The notes under the pieces are model-generated. The model saw only the letters and a program-made list of their open reading frames with translations, was not told the DNA's origin and did no database searches. 11,969 nt of DNA. Source: an uncultured Clostridium sp. Lineage in GTDB: Bacteria; Bacillota; Clostridia; TANB77; CAG-508. The stretch covers positions 1 to 11,969 of the forward strand of contig CABVAF010000017.1 of assembly GCA_902496295.1 (NCBI GenBank), given 5' to 3'. The number at the start of each line of letters is the position of its first letter. Within the stretch, counting starts at the first letter, position 1. Made by a program: the position numbers and the translations under genes. This document shows, one piece after another, positions 7,340-11,969 of the stretch.

Positions 7340-7348
7340 ATTATAACA
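7340..7348 (-). promoter_or_regulatory. Extended -10 promoter of the antiporter gene
   Basis: Minus-strand TGTTATAAT: a perfect TATAAT (7340-7345) preceded by the TGn extension. The -35 position at 17 bp (TATGTA) is poor, as is common for extended -10 promoters. It lies about 40 nt upstream of the TTG start and after the terminator of the MerR operon. Confidence 0.6.
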
Positions 7349-7407
7349 TATTTTATTTAAAGTACATACTTCAAACATATTTAAATCTATTTTTTCTAAT
7401 TTTCAAT

Positions 7408-7458
7408 AAAAAATACATCTAAAAATATTAGATTTCTCTAATTTCTATAGATGTATTT
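7408..7458 (-). terminator. Terminator of the ECF/DUF1893/MerR operon
   Basis: Outer 10-bp inverted repeat AAATACATCT (7411-7420) and AGATGTATTT (7449-7458), with an inner ATTAGA/TCTAAT hairpin. A run of A on the left (7408-7413) gives the T tract on the minus strand. It sits about 20 nt after the MerR gene stop. Confidence 0.7.
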
Positions 7459-7477
7459 AATGAATTTTTATATCTAT

Positions 7478-7861
7478 TTATGGGTGCTCTGTAAAATCTT
7501 TTCTAATACCTTTTTCTATTTCATCATATAAGTTAATTTTATAATTTAATCTCTCTATAGTTTCATTTATACTTTTCTGTTTTTCAAGTAACTTTTCTCT
7601 TTGTTTTTCTAGTAGTTCTTTTCTCTCTGTAACAGTATCTTTTCCTTGCCAAAATAATTGTACATATTGTTTTAATACTTCTATTTCTAATCCTGCATTC
7701 CTCATACATTTAATAAAACTTATCCAATTACAAGACTCTTCATCAAAATTTCTAATACCACTTTCAGACCTTGGCACTTTTGGTATTAGCCCTTCTTTTT
7801 CATAATATCTTATTGTATCTTGTGTTAAATTATATTTTTTACTTACCTCTGCTATTGTCAT
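7478..7861 (-). CDS. MerR-family regulator, AdhR/NmlR-like
   Basis: 127 aa from ATG 7861 (MTIAEVSKKY), with a GGAAG-type SD about 10 nt upstream. An in-frame ATG at 7918 would add 19 residues and overlap the previous gene, but lacks an SD. The N-terminal winged helix has TIAEVSKKYNLTQDTIRYYE and IRNFDEES, and a dimerising coiled coil runs from about residue 77 to 112. There is no C-terminal cysteine/histidine metal loop, so it is not a ZntR/CueR type. Cys52 (FIKCMRNAG) falls at the position of the reactive Cys52 of B. subtilis AdhR, a carbonyl/electrophile sensor. It is the last gene of the ECF S component/DUF1893 operon, whose promoter contains an AdhR-box-like palindrome, so autoregulation is likely. 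The inducer is inferred from the family, not shown. Confidence 0.9.
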   Translation of the reverse strand: MTIAEVSKKYNLTQDTIRYYEKEGLIPKVPRSESGIRNFDEESCNWISFIKCMRNAGLEIEVLKQYVQLFWQGKDTVTERKELLEKQREKLLEKQKSINETIERLNYKINLYDEIEKGIRKDFTEHP

Positions 7862-7895
7862 ATTTGTTCTTCTTCCTTTCACAAGTATTACTGTT

Positions 7896-8303
7896 TTACA
7901 TTGATAATATCTCTTCATAAATTTTTTTAATATCTATCTCATCTTTATATTTATTTTCCATTGGACACATTCCTGTACCATCATTGTTCTTTATATACTC
8001 TACTTTTTCTTTAAATTCATATTTGACTTTATTTTTCTCTAATACTGGAATTGCCAATCTACTAATTACATCTGTGTAAATTTCTTTTACACCTGCTACT
8101 GTTAAAAGAGATGCTGCAACTTTTCCAATAACTTTATCTGCCACAATTGCTCCTTCTAAAGCTTTACTATTTTCCTTTAATATTTCTTTTATATCTTTTA
8201 CTCTATTTTGATAATACTCTTTAATCTCACCATTTGAATAACATACTACTAACGCTGCATTTTTATTATGTAGTAATTCTTTTAAATTATTTAGCTGGTT
8301 CAT
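7896..8303 (-). CDS. DUF1893 family protein
   Basis: 135 aa, ATG 8303 preceded by AAAGGG about 10 nt upstream. The start lies inside the end of the ECF gene (17-bp overlap), so the two are translationally linked. Typical family features are AALVVCYSNGEIKEY (about 16-30), a GAIVADKVIGKVAASLL core (51-67), GVKEIYTDVIS, and the signature NDGTGMCPME (about 107-116) containing Cys113. Family length is normal. DUF1893 (PF08973; Thermotoga TM1506 type, as I recall with a cytidine-deaminase-like fold) has no proven reaction known to me; Cys113 and the Lys residues of the core are the obvious candidate functional residues. It is soluble and cytoplasmic. Position between a transporter S component and a MerR regulator suggests it acts on, or protects against, a compound linked to that transporter. 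Confidence 0.9.
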   Translation of the reverse strand: MNQLNNLKELLHNKNAALVVCYSNGEIKEYYQNRVKDIKEILKENSKALEGAIVADKVIGKVAASLLTVAGVKEIYTDVISRLAIPVLEKNKVKYEFKEKVEYIKNNDGTGMCPMENKYKDEIDIKKIYEEILSM

Positions 8304-8865
8304 CTAATTTAATCCCTTTCTTAATAAGTTTAGCTATAATAGGAACAAACAATAATTGAATAATAATTCCTGGTAATCCTGTTACTAAACTGTTTATAAC
8401 AGATAGTCCGTAAGTTGGTAATCCTAAAACATTAATTGCCATAAATAATACTCCTGAATATATTACTCTACCTAAAATAATTGTAGCTATTAGAGAAATA
8501 TAAGAATTAAATTTTTTATTAAATAATCCTAAGAAAACAGCATAAATAACAAGTTCTATTAACATATATGGCAACCTATCTATGCTTGGCATTCCTGTTA
8601 GTAAAAAGCTTGAAATTACAGAACTTCCTGCTACAATAGTTCCACTAACTACTCCAAACACTATTGAAGCAATTAAAACAGCAATATGCATTGGCAAAAA
8701 TGTGGCTCCTGCACTACTTCCTGCTAAAACATGAAATATTCTAGGTAAGGCAATACCAATACCACTTAAAAGTACGGTACCTATTACATATTTTGCCTTT
8801 CTACTTGTTAATATTTCTACTAAACGATTTGATTTTTTTATTGTTTCTACTCTTTCTTCTATCAT
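8287..8865 (-). CDS. ECF transporter S component
   Basis: 192 aa, ATG 8865 with AGGAGG (8874-8879) 8 nt upstream. A small hydrophobic protein with about six membrane segments. It carries the S-component hallmark LPMHIAVLIASIVFGVVSG (about 57-75), then SFLLTGMPSIDRLPYMLIEL (about 86-105), ending in a basic tail. S components bind a vitamin or other small molecule in the membrane and work with a shared EcfA/EcfA'/EcfT energising module, not encoded in this window. The substrate cannot be told from the sequence. It is first gene of an operon with DUF1893 and MerR genes, driven by the 19-bp-spacer promoter at 8957-8987. BioY, RibU and ThiT assignments are not supported by the motifs I can see. 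Confidence 0.87.
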   Translation of the reverse strand: MIEERVETIKKSNRLVEILTSRKAKYVIGTVLLSGIGIALPRIFHVLAGSSAGATFLPMHIAVLIASIVFGVVSGTIVAGSSVISSFLLTGMPSIDRLPYMLIELVIYAVFLGLFNKKFNSYISLIATIILGRVIYSGVLFMAINVLGLPTYGLSVINSLVTGLPGIIIQLLFVPIIAKLIKKGIKLDEPAK

Positions 8866-8956
8866 ACTAAATTCCTCCTGTAATATTAATTTAAATATTT
8901 ACAAATTAATATATGCCAACTCCTTTCATTTATTATATATAATTTCATGCATATAT

Positions 8957-8987
8957 AAAGTATCACTTAAAGTTAACTCCAAGTCAA
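8957..8987 (-). promoter_or_regulatory. MerR-type promoter and operator of the ECF/DUF1893/MerR operon
   Basis: Minus-strand TTGACT (8982-8987), 19-bp spacer, TACTTT (8957-8962). The overlong spacer is filled by a palindrome reading CTTAAAG-TTAA-CTCCAAG on the plus strand (8966-8983). The AdhR box as I recall it is CTTAAAG-N4-CTTTAAG: the first half is exact, the second matches 5 of 7. MerR proteins activate such promoters by twisting the spacer. The regulator is the last gene of the same operon. Confidence 0.75.
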
Positions 8988-8997
8988 TACTTTTTAT

Positions 8998-9036
8998 AAA
9001 AAAAGATATTATACAATCAAAATTATATAATATCTT
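8998..9036 (-). terminator. Terminator of the cad operon
   Basis: Perfect 11-bp inverted repeat AAGATATTATA (9003-9013) and TATAATATCTT (9026-9036). Seven A (8998-9004) on the left give a T run in the minus transcript. It begins about 28 nt after the ATPase stop. Confidence 0.7.
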
Positions 9037-9063
9037 CTTTACTATATTGTTTCAATGTGCATT

Positions 9064-10905
9064 CTAACTTTTAACGTGTAACACTCTTAAAGCATTTAAT
9101 ATTGCTAAAACCGAGACACCAACGTCTGCAAAAACAGCCTCCCACATGTTAGATAATCCAAATGCACTTAGTATAAGTACAATTACTTTTATAGATATTG
9201 CAAATACTATATTTTGTTTTACTATTCTCATTGTTTTTCTAGAAATTTTTATTGCATCAACCACTTTAGAAGGTTCATCTGTCATTAATACAACATCTGC
9301 TGCTTCAATTGCTGCATCACTTCCAAGCCCTCCCATAGCAATTCCTATATCTGAAATTGCTAAAACTGGTGCATCATTAATTCCATCTCCTACAAATGCA
9401 AGCTTTGAATTTGCATCTTTGCTTTTTAATAATTCTTCTACTTTCTCTACTTTATCACTTGGCAATAGTTCTGTGTAGACTTCATCAATTTCTAACTCTT
9501 TTGCAACACTTTCTCCTACTTTCTTCTTGTCACCTGTCAGCATTACAGTCTTTTTTACATTGTTTTTCTTTAATTTTTCTATTGCTTCCTTAGCATCATT
9601 TTTTATTTTATCGGCTATTATAATTGTTCCTACAAATTTATTATTTACAGCTACATATAGTATTGTTCCTAGCTTACTACATTTTTTATAATCTATACTT
9701 TCTTCTTGCATTAACTTTTCATTTCCAACAAGTACTGTTTCTCCATTAACAATAGCTCTAACTCCTAATCCAGATAACTCTTGTGTTTCTGATACAATTT
9801 TACTATCTATATCCTTTCCATATGCTTTTCTTAAAGAAATTGCTATTGGATGATTTGAAAAGCTCTCAGCATATGATGCATATTTAATTAAATTTTCTTC
9901 TGAAATACTTACAGCATCTGTCTGTTGTACTTCAAATACTCCTTCTGTTAACGTACCAGTTTTATCAAATACTATAATCTCGGCTTTAGATAAAGCTTCT
10001 AAGTAATTACTTCCTTTAATTAATACACCTAATTTAGAAGCTCCTCCAATTCCTCCAAAAAATCCTAAAGGTATTGATATAACAAGTGCACATGGACATG
10101 ATACAACTAAAAATGTTAACGCTCTATATACCCATTCGGTAATTTCTGTTTCCTTAAAAATAAAAGGTGGAATTATTGCTAATAATACAGCTATAATAAC
10201 TACTATAGGTGTATAATACTTTGCAAATTTACTAATAAAATTTTCTGATTTAGACTTTTTACTACTTGCATTTTCAACTAAATCTAATATTTTACTAACT
10301 GTAGACTCTCCAAATTTTTTAGTTACTTTTATTTCTAATAGCCCACTTTGATTTATACATCCACTTAATATTTCTTCTCCTACTTTAATTTCCCTTGGTA
10401 CAGATTCTCCTGTTAATGCTGATGTATCAAGCATAGAACTTCCTTCTATTACTACACCATCAATAGGTACTTTTTCTCCTGGTTTTACTACTATAATATC
10501 ACCAATATTTACATCATCTGGGCTAACCTTTTCTACTTTCCCATTATTTTTTATATTTGCAAAATCCGGTCTAATATCCATTAAATTAGCTATTGACTTT
10601 CTTGACTTATTAACTGCATAGCTTTGAAACAATTCCCCTACTTGATAAAACAACATAACTGCAACAGCCTCTGGAAATTCTCCTATAGCAAATGCTCCTA
10701 TAGTTGCTATTGTCATAAGAAAATTTTCGTCAAAAATTTTTCCTCTAAAAATGTTCCTAACTGCTTTTAAGACTATATCTAATCCAACTGTCAAATAACT
10801 AATAATAAATATTCCATTATTAATCCATTTGTTTTCAAAAGAAATAATTATAGACAATAAAAATAGTATTAATGCTACTATTATCTTTATAGCTCTTTTT
10901 TTCAT
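9064..10905 (-). CDS. cadA: Heavy-metal P1B-type ATPase (Cd/Zn/Pb exporter)
   Basis: 613 aa, ATG 10905 with TAGGAGG 8 nt upstream. It shows all P-type ATPase landmarks: TGES (165-168), ion-path CPC (270-272) in SCPCALVISIPL, phosphorylated Asp314 in DKTGTLT, the HP pair (352-353) of heavy-metal pumps, TGDK (457-460) and GDGIND (506-511). Lys574 in the next-to-last helix and Asp593 in FADVGVSVLAI (last helix) are the residues that mark the Zn2+/Cd2+/Pb2+ subgroup rather than Cu+ pumps. The usual N-terminal HMA metal-binding domain is absent: the chain begins directly with the first membrane helices, and a stand-alone HMA protein is encoded 26 nt upstream. Third gene of an operon with a CadC-type repressor. 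It exports divalent metal from the cytoplasm using ATP; which metal dominates cannot be read from sequence. Confidence 0.95.
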   Translation of the reverse strand: MKKRAIKIIVALILFLLSIIISFENKWINNGIFIISYLTVGLDIVLKAVRNIFRGKIFDENFLMTIATIGAFAIGEFPEAVAVMLFYQVGELFQSYAVNKSRKSIANLMDIRPDFANIKNNGKVEKVSPDDVNIGDIIVVKPGEKVPIDGVVIEGSSMLDTSALTGESVPREIKVGEEILSGCINQSGLLEIKVTKKFGESTVSKILDLVENASSKKSKSENFISKFAKYYTPIVVIIAVLLAIIPPFIFKETEITEWVYRALTFLVVSCPCALVISIPLGFFGGIGGASKLGVLIKGSNYLEALSKAEIIVFDKTGTLTEGVFEVQQTDAVSISEENLIKYASYAESFSNHPIAISLRKAYGKDIDSKIVSETQELSGLGVRAIVNGETVLVGNEKLMQEESIDYKKCSKLGTILYVAVNNKFVGTIIIADKIKNDAKEAIEKLKKNNVKKTVMLTGDKKKVGESVAKELEIDEVYTELLPSDKVEKVEELLKSKDANSKLAFVGDGINDAPVLAISDIGIAMGGLGSDAAIEAADVVLMTDEPSKVVDAIKISRKTMRIVKQNIVFAISIKVIVLILSAFGLSNMWEAVFADVGVSVLAILNALRVLHVKS

Positions 10906-10931
10906 GCTAATATCCTCCTACGCTATATTTT

Positions 10932-11156
10932 CTATTGTATCTCTTTTACTTCCACATCAGGTTCTTCTTTTCTTATTACTTTTTTCATATCTTTTACAAT
11001 TTCATCTATTTTGTCCTCTTTACAATCCAATACCAACTTTTCTGTCATAAAACTTAAAGATGCATCATTTACACCATTAATCTTTTTTATTGCCCTCTCT
11101 AGTTCCATAGCACAATTTGCACAATCTAATCCTTTTATTTTAAATATCTTTTTCAT
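10932..11156 (-). CDS. Stand-alone HMA metal-binding protein
   Basis: 74 aa from ATG 11156, with AGTGGGG 6 nt upstream (an in-frame GTG at 11168 is possible but would start inside this SD). It is one HMA domain with the metal-binding GLDCANCA motif (Cys12, Cys15), followed by a GV..A...F pattern and an acidic C-terminal half. The GLDCANCA form is the one usually found fused to the N terminus of CadA/ZntA ATPases, and here it lies between the repressor (42 nt upstream) and an ATPase that lacks its own HMA. It most likely acts as the detached metal-binding domain or a small metallochaperone delivering Cd/Zn/Pb to the pump. CopZ-like copper chaperones typically carry GMTCxxC instead, so copper is less likely. 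Confidence 0.92.
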   Translation of the reverse strand: MKKIFKIKGLDCANCAMELERAIKKINGVNDASLSFMTEKLVLDCKEDKIDEIVKDMKKVIRKEEPDVEVKEIQ

Positions 11157-11198
11157 AAAATTCCCCACTTTCTTTTTGTAATTTTAATATTTTATCAA

Positions 11199-11561
11199 TT
11201 ATTTTCTATGCTCTATATGTTCTAAGCCTAATTCAAATGATTTTTTTACATGGTCATCATCAAGCATATAATACACTTCTTTTCCATCTTTCCTGCATTT
11301 TACAATACCTGCCCTTCTTAATGTACTTAATTGATGTGAAATAGAAGACTTACTCATTCCCAATACATTTGCTATATCACACACACACATTTCATTTTGA
11401 TCTAGTGAAAATAAAATCTTAGCCCTTGTTGTATCTCCTAATAATTTAAAAAAATCTGCCAAATTTAAGAATGTATCAAAGTCAGGAAGATTTTTACTTA
11501 CTTTATCCACTACTTCTTGGTGTATAACATTGCAATCACAAATAAATTCATTTTTAGACAT
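11199..11561 (-). CDS. cadC: ArsR/SmtB-family metal sensor, CadC type
   Basis: 120 aa, ATG 11561 with AAGGAA about 7 nt upstream. A winged-helix repressor (helix-turn-helix about 62-82, SKSSISHQLSTLRRAGIV). Two complete metal sites can be read: an N-terminal/alpha3 cysteine site (Cys8, Cys10 with CVC at Cys59 and Cys61), as in CadC, which senses Cd/Pb; and an alpha5 site Asp102, His104, His115, His118, with exactly the spacing of Staphylococcus CzrA (D-x-H, 11, 3), which senses Zn/Co. First gene of the operon with the HMA protein and the P1B-ATPase. It should bind the palindromes in its own promoter and release on metal binding. Confidence 0.93.
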   Translation of the reverse strand: MSKNEFICDCNVIHQEVVDKVSKNLPDFDTFLNLADFFKLLGDTTRAKILFSLDQNEMCVCDIANVLGMSKSSISHQLSTLRRAGIVKCRKDGKEVYYMLDDDHVKKSFELGLEHIEHRK

Positions 11562-11619
11562 ATAGTTTCCTTCTTTCCATGCTATAACTTATTTAGAGTA
11601 TAAGCATATTCCAATATAT

Positions 11620-11639
11620 AGTTGAGTGAATCTTCAACT
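11620..11639. promoter_or_regulatory. Second CadC-like operator
   Basis: Inverted repeat AGTTGA (11620-11625) and TCAACT (11634-11639) with an 8-bp gap. It sits downstream of the cadC -10 in the start region, so it would block initiation if bound. It shares the TTGA/TCAA core with the operator in the promoter spacer. Confidence 0.45.
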
Positions 11640-11646
11640 TTACTAT

Positions 11647-11676
11647 ATTATAGTTGAATGTATATTCAATTGTCAA
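11647..11676 (-). promoter_or_regulatory. cadC: cad operon promoter with CadC-type operator
   Basis: Consensus TTGACA (11671-11676) and TATAAT (11647-11652), 18-bp spacer. The spacer is almost entirely the perfect-arm palindrome TTGAATGTATATTCAA (11654-11669), typical of CadC/SmtB operators. The repressor would therefore cover the polymerase site. The 5' leader is about 80 nt. Confidence 0.85.
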
Positions 11677-11713
11677 TAGTTTTTAATAAGTTTTATTTTT
11701 TTCTTGCAAAATA

Positions 11714-11742
11714 TTGACAATATATATAAAATAAGTTAAAAT
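11714..11742 (+). promoter_or_regulatory. Promoter of tRNA-His
   Basis: TTGACA (11714-11719), 17-bp spacer, TAAAAT (11737-11742); initiation about 20 nt before the tRNA. It lies back to back with the cad promoter, about 38 bp between the two -35 boxes. Confidence 0.75.
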
Positions 11743-11768
11743 TATATATGCGTTTGTATAACGTTTAT

Positions 11769-11846
11769 GGTGGATTTAGCGTAGTTGGTTAACGCGCCAG
11801 TTTGTGGCACTGGAGACCGTGGGTTCGAGTCCCACATTCCACCCCA
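11769..11846 (+). tRNA. tRNA-His (GTG)
   Basis: Full cloverleaf. The extra 5' G (11769) pairs with C73 (11843), the mark of tRNA-His. The acceptor is GTGGATT (11770-11776) with ATTCCAC (11836-11842), followed by an encoded CCA (11844-11846). The anticodon arm is CCAGT-TTGTGGC-ACTGG with anticodon GTG. The T arm is GTGGG-TTCGAGT-CCCAC. One internal mismatch (T6 against T67) sits in the acceptor stem. Confidence 0.96.
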
Positions 11847-11857
11847 TAAAATTTTTA

Positions 11858-11886
11858 TTGCTTTTATTATTTTTTTGTTGTATAAT
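11858..11886 (+). promoter_or_regulatory. Candidate promoter of tRNA-Gln
   Basis: TTGCTT (11858-11863), 17-bp spacer, perfect TATAAT (11881-11886), starting about 25 nt before the tRNA. Another TATAAT at 11902-11907 lacks a -35. Because no terminator follows tRNA-His, co-transcription is also possible. Confidence 0.5.
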
Positions 11887-11918
11887 AATGAAGTAATGTT
11901 ATATAATAATATTTATAT

Positions 11919-11969
11919 TGGGCTGTAGCCAAGCGGTAAGGCACCAGACTTTGACTCTGGCATGCGCTA
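11919..11969 (+). tRNA. tRNA-Gln (TTG), 3' part outside window
   Basis: Begins TGGGCTG with AGCCAAGCGGTAAGGC as D arm. The anticodon arm is CCAGA-CTTTGAC-TCTGG with anticodon TTG. The variable loop and start of the T arm run to the window edge, so the acceptor pairing cannot be checked. The 5' half matches the usual Firmicute tRNA-Gln pattern. Confidence 0.92.

Noticed and set aside
6401..7360. Two plus-strand ORFs opposite the antiporter
   Set aside because: Antisense to the conserved alpha repeats of the CaCA protein; no start signals.
7478..7861. Metal-sensing MerR protein (ZntR/CueR) working with the cad operon
   Set aside because: No C-terminal metal-binding cysteines, and its own operon promoter carries an AdhR-like box, while the cad promoter carries CadC-type palindromes.
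8883..8926. AU-only 10-bp hairpin (8883-8892/8903-8912) and an extra GGAG in the ECF leader as a riboswitch or leader peptide
   Set aside because: The stem has no G-C pairs, no plausible start codon follows the extra GGAG, and no known riboswitch motif is present.
9064..10905. Copper-exporting ATPase
   Set aside because: Lys574 and Asp593 in the last two helices fit the Zn/Cd/Pb group, and the associated HMA protein and CadC repressor agree with that.
11847..11880. T-rich tract after tRNA-His as a terminator
   Set aside because: No GC-containing stem precedes it; the tract contains the -35 of a likely tRNA-Gln promoter.

Overview
The window looks like a chromosomal stretch of a low-GC member of the Clostridia (Bacillota). 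Coding and intergenic DNA are very AT-rich, Shine-Dalgarno sites are strong (AGGAG types), TTG starts are frequent, ATA dominates for Ile, and stops are TAA/TAG. The standard code holds: no in-frame TGA is needed. The split two-subunit transketolase, a GITLIALVVTI-type prepilin, a DUF1893/ECF pair and a CadC-type ArsR regulator all fit this group. Species cannot be fixed from the sequence alone.

Every protein gene is on the minus strand; only two tRNA genes at the right edge (His, Gln) are on the plus strand. From right to left (direction of transcription): (1) a metal-efflux operon: a CadC-type ArsR repressor, a stand-alone HMA metal-binding protein and a CadA/ZntA-type P1B-ATPase. Its promoter carries a palindromic operator, and it ends at a hairpin terminator. 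(2) A three-gene operon: ECF transporter S component, DUF1893 protein and a MerR-family regulator. Its promoter has a long 19-bp spacer filled by a palindrome resembling the AdhR box, so the MerR protein probably controls its own operon. (3) A CaCA-family Ca2+/Na+ antiporter. (4) A FAD-dependent oxidoreductase with a C-terminal Rieske domain (YhfW type), bracketed by two inverted copies of a roughly 110-125 bp palindromic repeat. (5) A transketolase N-subunit/C-subunit pair followed by an unrecognised membrane-anchored protein, ending at a bidirectional hairpin. (6) The 5' part of a large prepilin-like secreted protein that runs off the left edge.

The best leads are: the ECF/DUF1893/MerR operon, whose regulator has a Cys at position 52 and an operator matching carbonyl/electrophile sensing by AdhR, which suggests an uncharacterised transport-plus-enzyme response; the inverted repeat pair around the Rieske oxidoreductase, one copy of which forms nearly the whole 5' leader of the transketolase N-subunit and ends 3 nt from its ribosome binding site region; an 11-codon minicistron whose stop overlaps the start of the transketolase C-subunit (TAATG); and the split CadA metal-binding domain. 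No CRISPR array, phage gene, rRNA or recognisable riboswitch was seen. All assignments come from reading motifs by eye, without database searches.
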